Below, piece by piece: positions 42,938 through 54,900 of a stretch of 64,000 nucleotides of DNA. The stretch is taken from positions 8,124,001-8,188,000 of the forward strand of contig CM060731.1 of assembly GCA_030704615.1 (NCBI GenBank). The letters are read 5' to 3'. This stretch comes from Takakia lepidozioides. Its lineage: Eukaryota; Streptophyta; Takakiopsida; Takakiales; Takakiaceae. Below the pieces are notes generated by a model that saw only the letters and a program-made list of their open reading frames with translations, had not been told where the DNA came from and searched no databases. Numbering within the stretch: the stretch's first letter is position 1; each line of letters opens with the position of its first letter. The translations under genes and the position numbers were made by a program.

Positions 42938-45900
42938 GTAAGAGAAACAAAACTCCTTTGTTTGCTCTCTGAAATAGTTCTTGGTATGTTCGACTCCATG
43001 CCACTAGCCCTCATGGCCCTCTATGAATGTTATAAGGTTTCTTTCTCGCATTTTTGCTGGACAAAGTATCATTTCCTTTTTCTTTTGTCTCCCATACTAT
43101 GAGATTCAAGGTAGATAATACTCTCTTTAGAGACTCCAGTCCTTGGCAGAGGCCTTCAGCTTTGAGGACCTGAAGTGTCTTGCAGCCTACCTTCATGAGC
43201 CACTATTTGGCATCCTTTGATGTATAGCGAAGCACTTTCTTCATTTCTATTTTTCACATGGGCCCTAAGGGCCCATGTGGACATTATAAAGTTTATTTCA
43301 TTCTCACACAAAGGTCTTCCATTACAAGGATTAGAGATACCTGGGGGCATACGCTCCACCTTAAGCTCTATAAGCTTTACGCGGAGTTCTAAAGCACCAT
43401 TTCATTTCATTTCTTCTTTGAGCTTTCCGTGGACATTACACAAAATTATTTCATTTCATTTCTTTCATGAGGCTCTCAAAACTTTGAGAATCTTTCGGTA
43501 TTAAAGAGTAGCATTTTGGGCTTCATTTTGGGTCCCATTTTTTTCCTTATTTCTATCTATCTTTATTTTGTCCCACACGCTCTTTGAGCTTTCCATGGAC
43601 ATTATGAAGTTATTATTGCCTCTCATTTTAGATTAGATTAATAGTGTCTTGAATGCACGAGTGTGAGGCCTGTGGGCCCCACCACATCCAAATAAGGGAT
43701 CACACCCCCACCATGCCCAGGTCCACGCCCTAGGGTCCGCCACTACTTATGGGGGGAGACCAGAGAGGGTATGTTGCCTTACCCCAGACCTAGATTTTTT
43801 TTAGAGACTTTATGCGTTTTTTCAAATTCAAAAATTATTGATTTAGTTACATCTCAACATATCATACCATCATGCAAGAATTGAACCCAGGACCACCACA
43901 CTTACAACGTGATTGCACCTAACCACTGGGATACCTGCCACTTTTTCTCAGCCTTCAAACTTTTATTGCTTTATTCTATACTAGGGTAGCCTGTGCCGTT
44001 GGCCCAAGTGTCTAGTGTTATCAGCTAAGTCCAACTGCAATCCCCTATTTATCCAAGAGCGTCTCCTATGTCGAGGCCCAAGTGCAACCTCTAGGGACGT
44101 AGCCTGTGAAATCTAAGACCAAGTGCAATTTCCTATGTATCTAAGTGCATCTTTTGTACGTGTAAAGGCCCAAATGTCCACTGTCATCTAAGCCCAAGTG
44201 CAATCTCCTATGTATCCAAGTGTGTCTCCTATATATGTAGAGGCCCAAGTGCGACCTCCAATGTCTAATGTCATCGAAGTCCAACTGCGTCTCCTATGGA
44301 GGCTTCATATATAGATATATCTCATATCGAGGCTTCATATATTGATATATCCCATCGCCCACTTTGCTAATTTATTTCTTTTCATGAATTTCCCGTGACC
44401 AAAAACACTTCTCCCACATGAAGGGCCAATCATTGCTCTAGGAAAGCCCATTTTGCGACCAAACGTACTTGAATGCATCTTCCACACCGTAGGTCCAAAA
44501 ATCATCATACCAAGCCGGTAGATTAATATCGTCTTGAATGCATCACGGGGCCCACACATGGTGGGGCCTGCAAATAGGAGGGGGTCATCCCACCCGGCCC
44601 ATGGGTCTGGAGGGATGGTCTCCTCATACCCGACCGGCAGACCCGCGGGAGGGCCTCTCCTTAGGCCACCTATCCCAAGGTGCAGGCATACGCTATTCCA
44701 AGGTCGAAATCGATATATGAAGCGAGACGTTTGTTTGTTTGTTTGTTTGTTTGTAGCGTCGTTAAGATCTCCCAAACAGCGGGGCCCCAGCTCCGGTGTT
44801 TGGTACCATTGGAAAGCCCTAGATGAGGAGGGGTAAATGCGAGGCGTTATTATTTATGTGGCTCTGTGTCATGTTTTTTCTTGCTTCTTTAAGTCCCTGG
44901 ACCATGAGGGAAGCGGGGGAGGTGAGGAATAGGGCTATGCACTATTTTAAACTTTCTTTTGGTCCAGTAATGACTCCGAATGTTCTGTGGATGTAAAAAC
45001 TTTCTCTGGAAGGCAGTAGCCCTTGTGGTGAAGAAACACCATGAGTTACGCTTCCTTCGGGAGACGTCATAGTTTCTCTGCAGGCTGCCTTCTTCCCTGA
45101 TGAGATGTTCTGATTGAGCGCTTGTTCAAAAAAGCCACATCCAAGCCCATGGAATTGGGGCTTCAATTGTGGTCATGCCTCCCTTCCAATCTCCCAAAAC
45201 TCTTCCTACCTCCAGCACACTCATCTGTGCACACATTTTGTTCTTCCTCATGGTCTTTAACTTTTATATGTTTGAGTTGTCTTTATTGCATCAGTCACAA
45301 GTCAAGCTTTATGGTTTTTTTGTTTTTTTTTGGGTGGGGGATAGCCATCATTTAGGTATACAAGCATGATTGTGTACATGTATTCAACATAGATGCATCA
45401 AACTGGTGGGCTGTGGATTCTAATTCAGCACACAACTCTTTGTAATGAGGGGGGTTTCACATTGTTGTTTTACCAATCATACGAAAGATGGAACAGGTGG
45501 ACGAAAGTGACGAGCTTCCGGAGAAAATGGCAGCAGTTCAAGTCACGACATTCTTTGCAACAGCTGATAATGGGATTCTCCCTCATGATAAGGTCTCTCT
45601 AATGGATTTTGTGGTGAACATTCTGAATTCTTGGCTTAGGAACTTTAGTTATGGGATAAAGATGAAGAAGGAAATAAATGTTCAAATGAGCAAAGCTTTG
45701 TCCTCAACCAAAAAAATCTTATTCTTTTCACGATAACCACCAGTGTTGTGATTTCCAAAGTAAGCAAAGTAGCTCACTTTTGACCCCTTCATGCTATATA
45801 GTGATACTGAGGTTTCATGAAGGAAAACTGATTTGCAGGGGTTTGTGGGTGTAGTTCGTCAATTTCTTAGATGTGTGTTAAGGAACATGCCTCAACAACA

Positions 45901-48900
45901 GATTGATACATTCTTTGCATTGTCTGCGGAAGCATGGAGAATGTAGAAATTGTAGTACTATATTTGTTTCTAACAGGTTTACAGGTGGATAACAGTTGGA
46001 GCTTGATGATCCAAAGCTGAGGCTCCTCAATGTTTTTGTTCCATATCTTTATTTATACTCAAAGCCAAATACCCATGCACAAGAGGTTGCAGCTGTTGCG
46101 GTGGTCGGCTCCTTTGAGAAGAGAACGTTACGTGATTTTGTTGGCATGGTAAGAATCATCCTTAGGTCTTTGACTTATTACAAACAGGATCTGTGATGCA
46201 CAAATGTTCAAACAGTGCATTGTGAAGGTTTCACATGTTTATGGATCAAAACACATGAAATTTTGTAGGATCTTCAAACTGTAGCCTGCTTGATGTTTCC
46301 AAATTACCCCAACGCACTACCATCCAATTTGATTAAGGATGGAGCCTTCAACTTGCCATTGGTAGATCATGTATAAATCCTGGCTCCCTCGTCCAGGTAT
46401 TTCTCTTCACACATGATGACTTGTTCACCAAAACAAACATCTCTATTGAATAGGAGGAAGTGGACCCAAAAACAAAGGGGACATTGGTGAAGTTCAGCTA
46501 CAACCTCTTGCTGGGGAACATGATTGAAGCTTACAACGCAATGCAACGAATCAAGGACAGAGACATATGGGCTAATATAGCTGGCACTTGTGTGAAATCC
46601 AAGGATGTTGATATTGCTGTCTACTGCTTTGCCAATATGGACTGTGCTTCAGCAGCATCTTTTGTTACCACTGCTAATGAAGACCTGGTATGTGTTGTCT
46701 ACAACATGACTTTTATGACATGTGTTGCAGCTTGCCAGATGTCAAAATCCAAGACTATTGAATTCAATCAGGAAACAAAGAGCAATGGCATTTTGACCAT
46801 TTCTTGATTGTTGTAGGAGGAAGATGCAAGGGTAGCAGCCATAGCCATCCAACTAGGGCTCCTGGATGATGCAGAGAAGCTATATATTGATTGCCAGCGT
46901 TATGATCTTCTTAACCAGCTGTATCAGGTAATCACACTACTCTAGCGGATTCTGCACGGCAGTAACATATTGTTCCACCCACCTCTCTGTTTTATATTCA
47001 TTAACACGGCATTGCTTTTATTACTATCAACCTCCAAAGAAAAATGTGATGAACATGTGAAAAAACAACACACTTCACTTGTGAAGAAAGAGTGCAAGTC
47101 TTAGTATGCTCCCACATTTCTACATACGTGGTTGTTGAGCACTGGTTATGGTAGTTACTCAACTCAATAAAACTATGATCCAGTGGATGTGGGTTTTCAA
47201 GCTTTAGTTTTCACCTTTTGCTTATGCTTCAGCAATTGCACGACGTGGTTGTCAGTTTCTTTGGTTTTACCTTTTAATATGTATTTTAACATTCTTTAGT
47301 ATAACGTTCTATTTCACGTGCCATAATCGAACACTTTTTGGTGGTAAGTTGGTTGGCTATTGTCTAGCAGGCCTATGGTTCCTGTGAAATTTTGGAATGC
47401 AACTTTCAGCCAAGATGACAAAATATCATTTTGATTTGTTTTCAAAGCTTACATCATGGTATGTTAGTATCTCCTTCAGTCTTAATGTGTGCAGACATGT
47501 GGGGAGTGGGAGAAAGCAATTGAAGTAGCTTCAAAGTATGACCGAGTGCACCTAAAAAACACACACCATGCCTATGCCAAGCACTTGGAGGCTATTGGCA
47601 ATACCAAAGATGCCATCCACCACTACGAAGTTTCGGTCACCCACAGGTAATGACCTAGAAAATGATGAGTCTCAGGGGTCCTGGGTGGTGGACATGATTT
47701 TGTCTATTCTGGAACAATATTCCACATCCCTAGAAACCCTTTCTCCTTTGCCAATTCCCAGCAGCCGAAGTCCACATCCTTCATAACTTGCCAAGCTTGA
47801 AGGACAACCATTTAGCAAAATGTGTGCAACATTACGATCCTGAAATTTAATGTGTGCACATATCAAAAAGGTTATCTCTCTCGATAATGCCTCTCTTCCA
47901 AATGCACATGAAAATTTCTTTGCCATAGCCACACAAGTTTTGACATGGCTGGCCAAGCTTTTTCTTCCGTGTTTGGGTCGAGTCTGTCCGATAATATTCA
48001 CCACGTCTGTGCAACTGACATTGATAATGCCTTATTAGTGTAGCGGACACCACCAGCTGGATCTAATTCATGTGTTCACTACATGAAGCAATTGATGGGT
48101 TATGCAACTCCGGTTCTGAGTTGATAATTCCATGACTTGGTAACCTAGCTGCTCAATATGTTATTTTTATGTGCATAGTTGCATTTCATTGACATGAGTA
48201 ACATCTTTCCCGAACCCCCTACATGTGCATTAAATGCTGCAATGATGTCCAAAAATGGTGGTAATATAGCTGAAAATTATTTATCACTAATTTTTTAAAT
48301 AGAAAATAAAGGTACTAGCTGACAATGTGTAGTATGGTTGAGTTGACCACACATACCATTTCGCTTCATAATGGAATGTCTCAAAGATGGATGTGGGCAT
48401 GCAGGTATGAGGTTCCTCGAATGTTGTACTCAGTGCAGCAGGTAGAAGAGCTCCAAGACTACATCGACAATAGCTCTGATCCTGCCCTGCAGCGTTGGTG
48501 GGCCCATTTTTGTGAAGCGAATGACCTTCTGCCTGAGGCAATTGAGTACTACACTGCTGTATGTAATCCCTCTGGTGGAAACATTTCAGCCATTATCATT
48601 CTTCACCATAAATCTTTAGGCCCTCTTAAAATTTCTTTCTAGTCACTTTTTTTTCATTAATTATTTAGTCTTGCACCATCATATGCTTGGTCATCATGAG
48701 TGTATCACAATGTGGTGAGATCCACCATAGTGGCTGGGAAAGAGGGATGCTAAAGCGTGAGTTTGGAAGCGTCAGCTTGCGAGCCTAGCCAAGCTCACGT
48801 GAGCCTGACTATGAGGGCCTAATACCGCGGAAGACATGCCTATAACCGCGGATATAGGCCCCCACATATAGGAGGATGACACAAATTAAAATATAAAATA

Positions 48901-51900
48901 CAACCCAAACTCCAACATTGAAGGACGTAAATTTATGGGTGATGACGTCTGCAATTCAAGACGGCTCCAACCAAAACAAAAATAGAATAAATAAAATATC
49001 TCTTTATTTTTTATTTAACTTTTTCTTGGTGGGAAGGGAGGGGATGGATAGACCTCCAAAAATGTGGTCGTTGATGACCGCAATTTAGGATGACTCCCAA
49101 CCACCTTATATATATATATATATGTTCAATTATTTTTTCAAATTATTTTTGGGTGGGATAGCCCTCCAAAAATGCGGTCGTTGATGACCACAATTCAGAG
49201 CGGCTCCCACCTATAGTTCCCAGCACAAGCAGGGCATAGTCGGTCTTCACATTGTAGATTGTTGCACCTATTAGTCTCTATTAACAGACTGTGGGAGCCC
49301 ACCCTCAACCTCCTCAATGGCCTTAGAAGAGAGGGTGATAGAGCTGTAAACAGGTAATTAGGCCGCAAGATCCTATTGTCACGGAGAAACAAGAATGTCT
49401 CCCAATTGTAGAGTGGTTGTTTTCCATGTCCGTCTGATGTGCAGTTCTATAAGTTCTTTTCTTATGCATCTATTGGGACATCAGTTTGTTTCAACATTTT
49501 TAAATTATATTGGGGATTTGAAAAAATTGTCATTTTTTTTCCCACTTAGTGTACTAGAAGGTCAGAGAAAGATACTACTGTCACTGCAAAGACTGCTCAT
49601 CCTTACAGATGTCTTCACCTGCAATTATGAAAAATAAGTGCTTAGCAGCATCATACCCAAGGCATGCTTAGGATTCAACATGAACTATCAAGTTTGCTTC
49701 TTTTGCTTATCTCCAAAGTCGAGTGGGAAGCATTGTGAGACATCGATAGTACCGTACTCTTTTTCCCTTGGTTGGTTGCTCTATCAAGGTTTGTAATACG
49801 TTGATATCTTTGAGTCTCTCTAAGATGAAAAGTGTTATAAGTCATTTACGATTTTGGATTTATTGTTAGAAATGTTTGTCTGACCACTGATTCACATGTT
49901 CGATGTTATAATCATGCAGGCTGGAGACATTTCGTCTTTGGTGCGAGTGTATTGCTATCAAAATGAGTTCGACACTGCTGCAAGTATTGTGACTATTACT
50001 TTAGATGCTGCAGCAGCTTTCCATTTGGGGCGTCAGGTATCTTTCTATAATAACAAAAAAAAAAATTAGTTTTATTTATAAGAACTAAGTATTGTGTGAG
50101 CAAGTTCACTTTCTAACAGCGAGAAAGCTGTTGCAACTTACAGATGAGTATTCTAGCCTCTAGTATGAGGAAGTGGTTCTTTGGCTCATTTGTTACTACG
50201 ATAGTATGGCCGTGAGATTTTGAGACTGGGGCAGATTGAACATGGAGGCCGTCCATAGGGCCCTCATGTTGCGGTTTTAGGCAGATGTTGGCACCTCTGG
50301 ACTGCGTAACACTGCAGTCCACTGCCTCTTGTTCTACTTTGTCTCATGGGCCTCAATGTCCCTGTGGACGTTATAAAGTTTCATCTTTTTTCTTCTCACT
50401 CTTCAGGCTTCCAATGGCCATGATAAGCTTATTTATTATCGTTCTATCCAATAAGGCCTTATGTTGACATCATCAGTCATGTTTACCTTTTCCCCTCTTT
50501 CCCAGATAGCAACTGATCAAATTTAAATGTACAGTACGAGAAAATAGGTGACATTGCTCAGGCCATACATTTCTTCACAAAGGCAGGGAAATCGACATAT
50601 GCAGCTCAGCTTGCCATGAAGCATGGTGTCGATAATGAACTCCTCTCCTTGTCTCTTCAGGTAAGGTCAAGGGAGCTGCAACTATTTGGGAACGCCTCTG
50701 CATAAATTTTGGAATTCAAATGAGATTTCATGTTTTTTCTTAAAAGTTGCACTTCTACTTGAATCGTTGAATGAGTACTTTTTGGTCTCTACTGAACATC
50801 TTATCACTTCTACGGTGGTTCTGTTTGCAAATCCGGACCAGAGCACAAAGGAGATGATGTTATCATCTGCAAGGTACTTTGAGGGAAAGGGCATGCATGA
50901 AGAAGCAGTGCTACTATATCAAAAGGTAGAGGAAATGGTTCTATGAGTTGCATGCTGACATAGTACCTTCTCAATCAATTAGATCAAATAAAACACTCAA
51001 TTTTTTCTTGCAGTAGTTCTTTGTCCCATTTTGCCTTGGCGTCCACTAAGAGGTAATCAGATTTCGGTACTTTCTTTCATTTGGTACTTTTTTTTTAGCA
51101 GTAGTTGCTTTTGGGCTGCTTCTGGCTTCATTCTTTGTCTTTTATTCTTTCTTGTTTCTTGCTTTCCTTTTGTCCCATTAGCTATTTGAGCTTTCTGTGG
51201 ACGTTATAAAGCTCCATTTTATTCTTTCTTCTAAGGGCATTGGGAAAGTTTAGGGTGAGCTCCCACAATCTGCGGACAAAGACTGGTAGGTGGAACAACC
51301 TGCAACATGAGGACCACCTATGCCCCACTTGAGCTGGGAAATCAAAAGTCAAGACTTTCTTCTTTCACTGTCATTACTACTATGAGATCCGTGGGAGATT
51401 CAATTGTCTATCCCGTGATACCCTTGATCTCTCATGTGGGTATCCCATACCCAATCTCTCTTGGCAGCTTACTTGCATAAGGCATTGACTCTTAGAGAAT
51501 TCCTTGAACAATAGTTGCTTTTGGGCTGCTTGTGGATGGCACCTCTCTCTTTCTTGTTTCTTGCTTTCTCTTGTCCAATAAGCTCTTTGAGCTTTCCGCA
51601 CACCGCATTACAATACCATTTTATTTCTCTTCTTCCTCCTCTTGTATCCTGCTTTCTTTGGGGACAATAGGGAAATTGAAAGTGAAGAACATTTATTCTT
51701 TCATTGCCCTTTCTACTATGAGATCCGTGAGAGATTCTATTGTTTATTCCAAGATAGCCAATCTCTCACGTCAGAGGTCTTCCATTACAAGGATCAGAAA
51801 TGCTTAGTAACATATCTGCATGAGGAATCCCATGACTGGCTCAGGGAGGGTTAGATTGTAGTAGAGACTATACCCTCAAGGGCCACTTACATTTATAGAA

Positions 51901-54900
51901 TTGGTGACGTATATATTTTCTGCTTCTTGTGGACTTCTATCCTTGACATTCTGCAGGTGCTTTGATAACCGGGCCTCATGTGTGGTACCTTTGTCCCTAC
52001 ATGCAGTACTTTAAGCACTTTAGCCAGTATAGTCAACTTCTTCGTCTCATCTCTGGTCTTTTGCAGGGAGGGGATCTGGAGAAGGCTATTGATGTTTGCT
52101 TCCGCTCACAATTATTTGATGCTCTCAAAGCAATTGCTGAGGACCTTGACGAGGCAGCTGATCCTACCCTCATTGCAAGGTATATTCCTCTTGCAACACT
52201 CGGGAAGCAACTCCTGAGAATTTCTATGTTCTCTACCTCTTCTGGTTTTGCATCTTAGGATTTGCATGGTTTCTAGTCTGACAGGCTTTTTTGATAGCGA
52301 AGACTAAAATAATGGAAGAACTTAGGATCTACTACAGCTGTATCTTTAGGTAGAGCTTGTCAAGGGACGGGGGAGACAGACTGCCAGCCAAAAAAAAAAA
52401 AAAAACATGCAATCATGTAATGTAACAGGTGTGGAGATTTTCTTATGCTCCATAAGCAGATTGAGAAGGCGGTACAACTCTTCATTGTTGGAAAGCAGCA
52501 TCATCTTGCACTTGACCTCGTATGCCACCATCCTCTCTCCCCCTCCTTCCTGTCTTTCCAATGTCAAGATGCGCTGGAAAAGTTGTGAGCAGTCTATTGA
52601 TCCTTGCAATAATTCCTCAAGGTTTTAGAGGTCAATTCTTCTTCATGTGCTTGGTCAACATTTTGAGGGGAATGGATGAGTTTGAGAGCTATTGCAAATC
52701 AACATGTTGAAAACTCAGCTCTATGGTTTTTTGTCTGGCCTTACAACCATCTTCTCGCGACCTGCCATTATGGATGGTTCTCAAGACCTATATATACAGT
52801 ATGTGGGGTTTGTCCATATTGTTCATCAGGTGATATTTTGTAAAATAAATTAAACCCAACCAATCGTAGTCACAATGCGATAGCCAAAAAAGTTTTATCG
52901 GGCAGAGTTTCACTTCTGAAAGACATGCATCCACTGGCAGTGCATGAAGGAGGGGGTCACAATCACAGATAAAATGGCAGAAGCTATGGCTCCAAAAGCA
53001 GAAGAAAAGAAAACGAAAGAATTTACCCAACTACTCAGCTATCTGGCTGAGTGCTGCAATGCTCAAGGCTCCTACCACCTTGCTTGCAAGAAGTACACTC
53101 AAGCTGGGGATCGAGTCACAGCTATGAAGGTCTTTCTCCCTGGGTCATTTCCACTTGGGCCTCTCATGGACGGAATAATTCATTTGCCTCTTCCTCTTCC
53201 TCTTTCTCCAATTCATTTCGCTTCGCTGAGGTTTTTCTTTGGGAGGACCAATAGTACTTACTGACCTACCTGTGTGAGTCCTCTGTGTGAGGACTCCGAA
53301 TACCCTGTAAAGTACGTGTTTGTAGAGAGCTTTAAAAATTTGTGGAAAACGTTCAGATTTATTATATTCTTACCTTCATACTGCAGGCTTTGCTGAAGTC
53401 CGGTGATACAGAGAGGATCATTTTCTTTGCCAATGTATCTAGGTGAGAAAAATGAGCTCAACTTGAGCATGCCCTTGCCAGTCACACCTGTCCTTTCAAA
53501 GAGAGACAAAGAAGAAGTTAATATAAGAGGACGTCAAAATCCTTAAAATGTCCTAGGCATGATGAGGTTGGTCCCCCTCCTTGATGACAACCTCTTGATT
53601 CTCACTAACCTGCGGAACATGAGTGTCAATTAAAGGCTTCTCTCACATTGGCATTGCGGCGTGGCATTTTCCCTTGGCTGAAGACATCCACTCCCATACT
53701 TCATAGACTCCAAACTCTCCTTCACAAACTATTCTTCAGGCAAAGTTTGCAAGGAGATGAATGTCATATTGTGACCCTCGTCACCAATTTGAAGACACAT
53801 TTATAGCCAGCCAAGGCTGAAGTTTCCCTTTAATGTTGTCCCTGACCTGTACCAAAGTGCTTTCCTCCCTTTGCAAGACAATATAGCTATTCGCGTATAG
53901 TGGTTGGCCCTGTTTGCCTGTGGTCGTTTCTCTAGATATGACACAACTATTGAAGCTGCATTTCCCCTCAATTTACATTTGAAAGTGAAGAGATATGTGT
54001 TGGTGAACGAGACTCAAGACAACATTTTGTTTCTCATTGCACATGTGCTGTTGTGCGTAGGCAAAAACAAATATATGTTATGGCAGCAAACTACCTTCAA
54101 AGTCTCGATTGGCATGGTGATGCCAACATCATGAAAATGATTGTTCAGGTTGCCTTGACACCCCCCCCCCCCTCCATTTTGTTCCCATGGTGGATCTTTT
54201 TCTACTTTTATCCATAGCAAAATTCACCTCCTTTCTTTTGGTCCTTCCTACTTCAAGAGGTGTCTCATGTCCTGCAGATGTATACAAAGGCATGGGAGAT
54301 GGATTTGTTGGCATCATTTTATGAAGCATGCGCTCAGATTGAAATTGACGAATTCCGGGACTATGAAAAGGTCTCATGATTTTTTCTTACATTCTCTGTC
54401 TATGTCAAAGGTTAGTGGGTGTCGAGAATTTGTCCTATCTATACAACCCATGAATTAGAGACATAAAACCTGTTTTTTCCTTTGTCATGCATACTATGAG
54501 ATCTAGGATACTACTGTCTCTCTGGAGACTTCCAGGTTTTTGCAGAGGCTTTCCACTTTGAGGATCAAAGATGTCTAACAGCTTGCCTGAGTGAGTCACT
54601 CGTCTTTGGGCTACTTTGGCATCTTTTTTATGTGGGTTTTTCTTGTTGCTCTACTTTGTTCCGGGGGTGGACGTTATAAATAAATAAATAAATAAATAAA
54701 TATATTCTGATTCCTTCTCTAGGTGCTGATGGATGCCCTACTACAACATCAGAAAAGCATATTAGGATAAGTCACCAAAATTCAACGACAGTTGAGCCTC
54801 CCATCTTGGTGTTTGACATATATTGGTAGCAGGTAGAAGGTGCCTGATGCAGGCTTGTTGAATGATGGATCACCATTAGGCATTGGGCGCAATGAAGGAA

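Noticed and set aside
45838-45945. An extra IFT140 exon with open text after an AG acceptor
   Set aside because: It has no similarity to IFT140, and exons 45488-45592 and 45996-46148 already join in phase without it.
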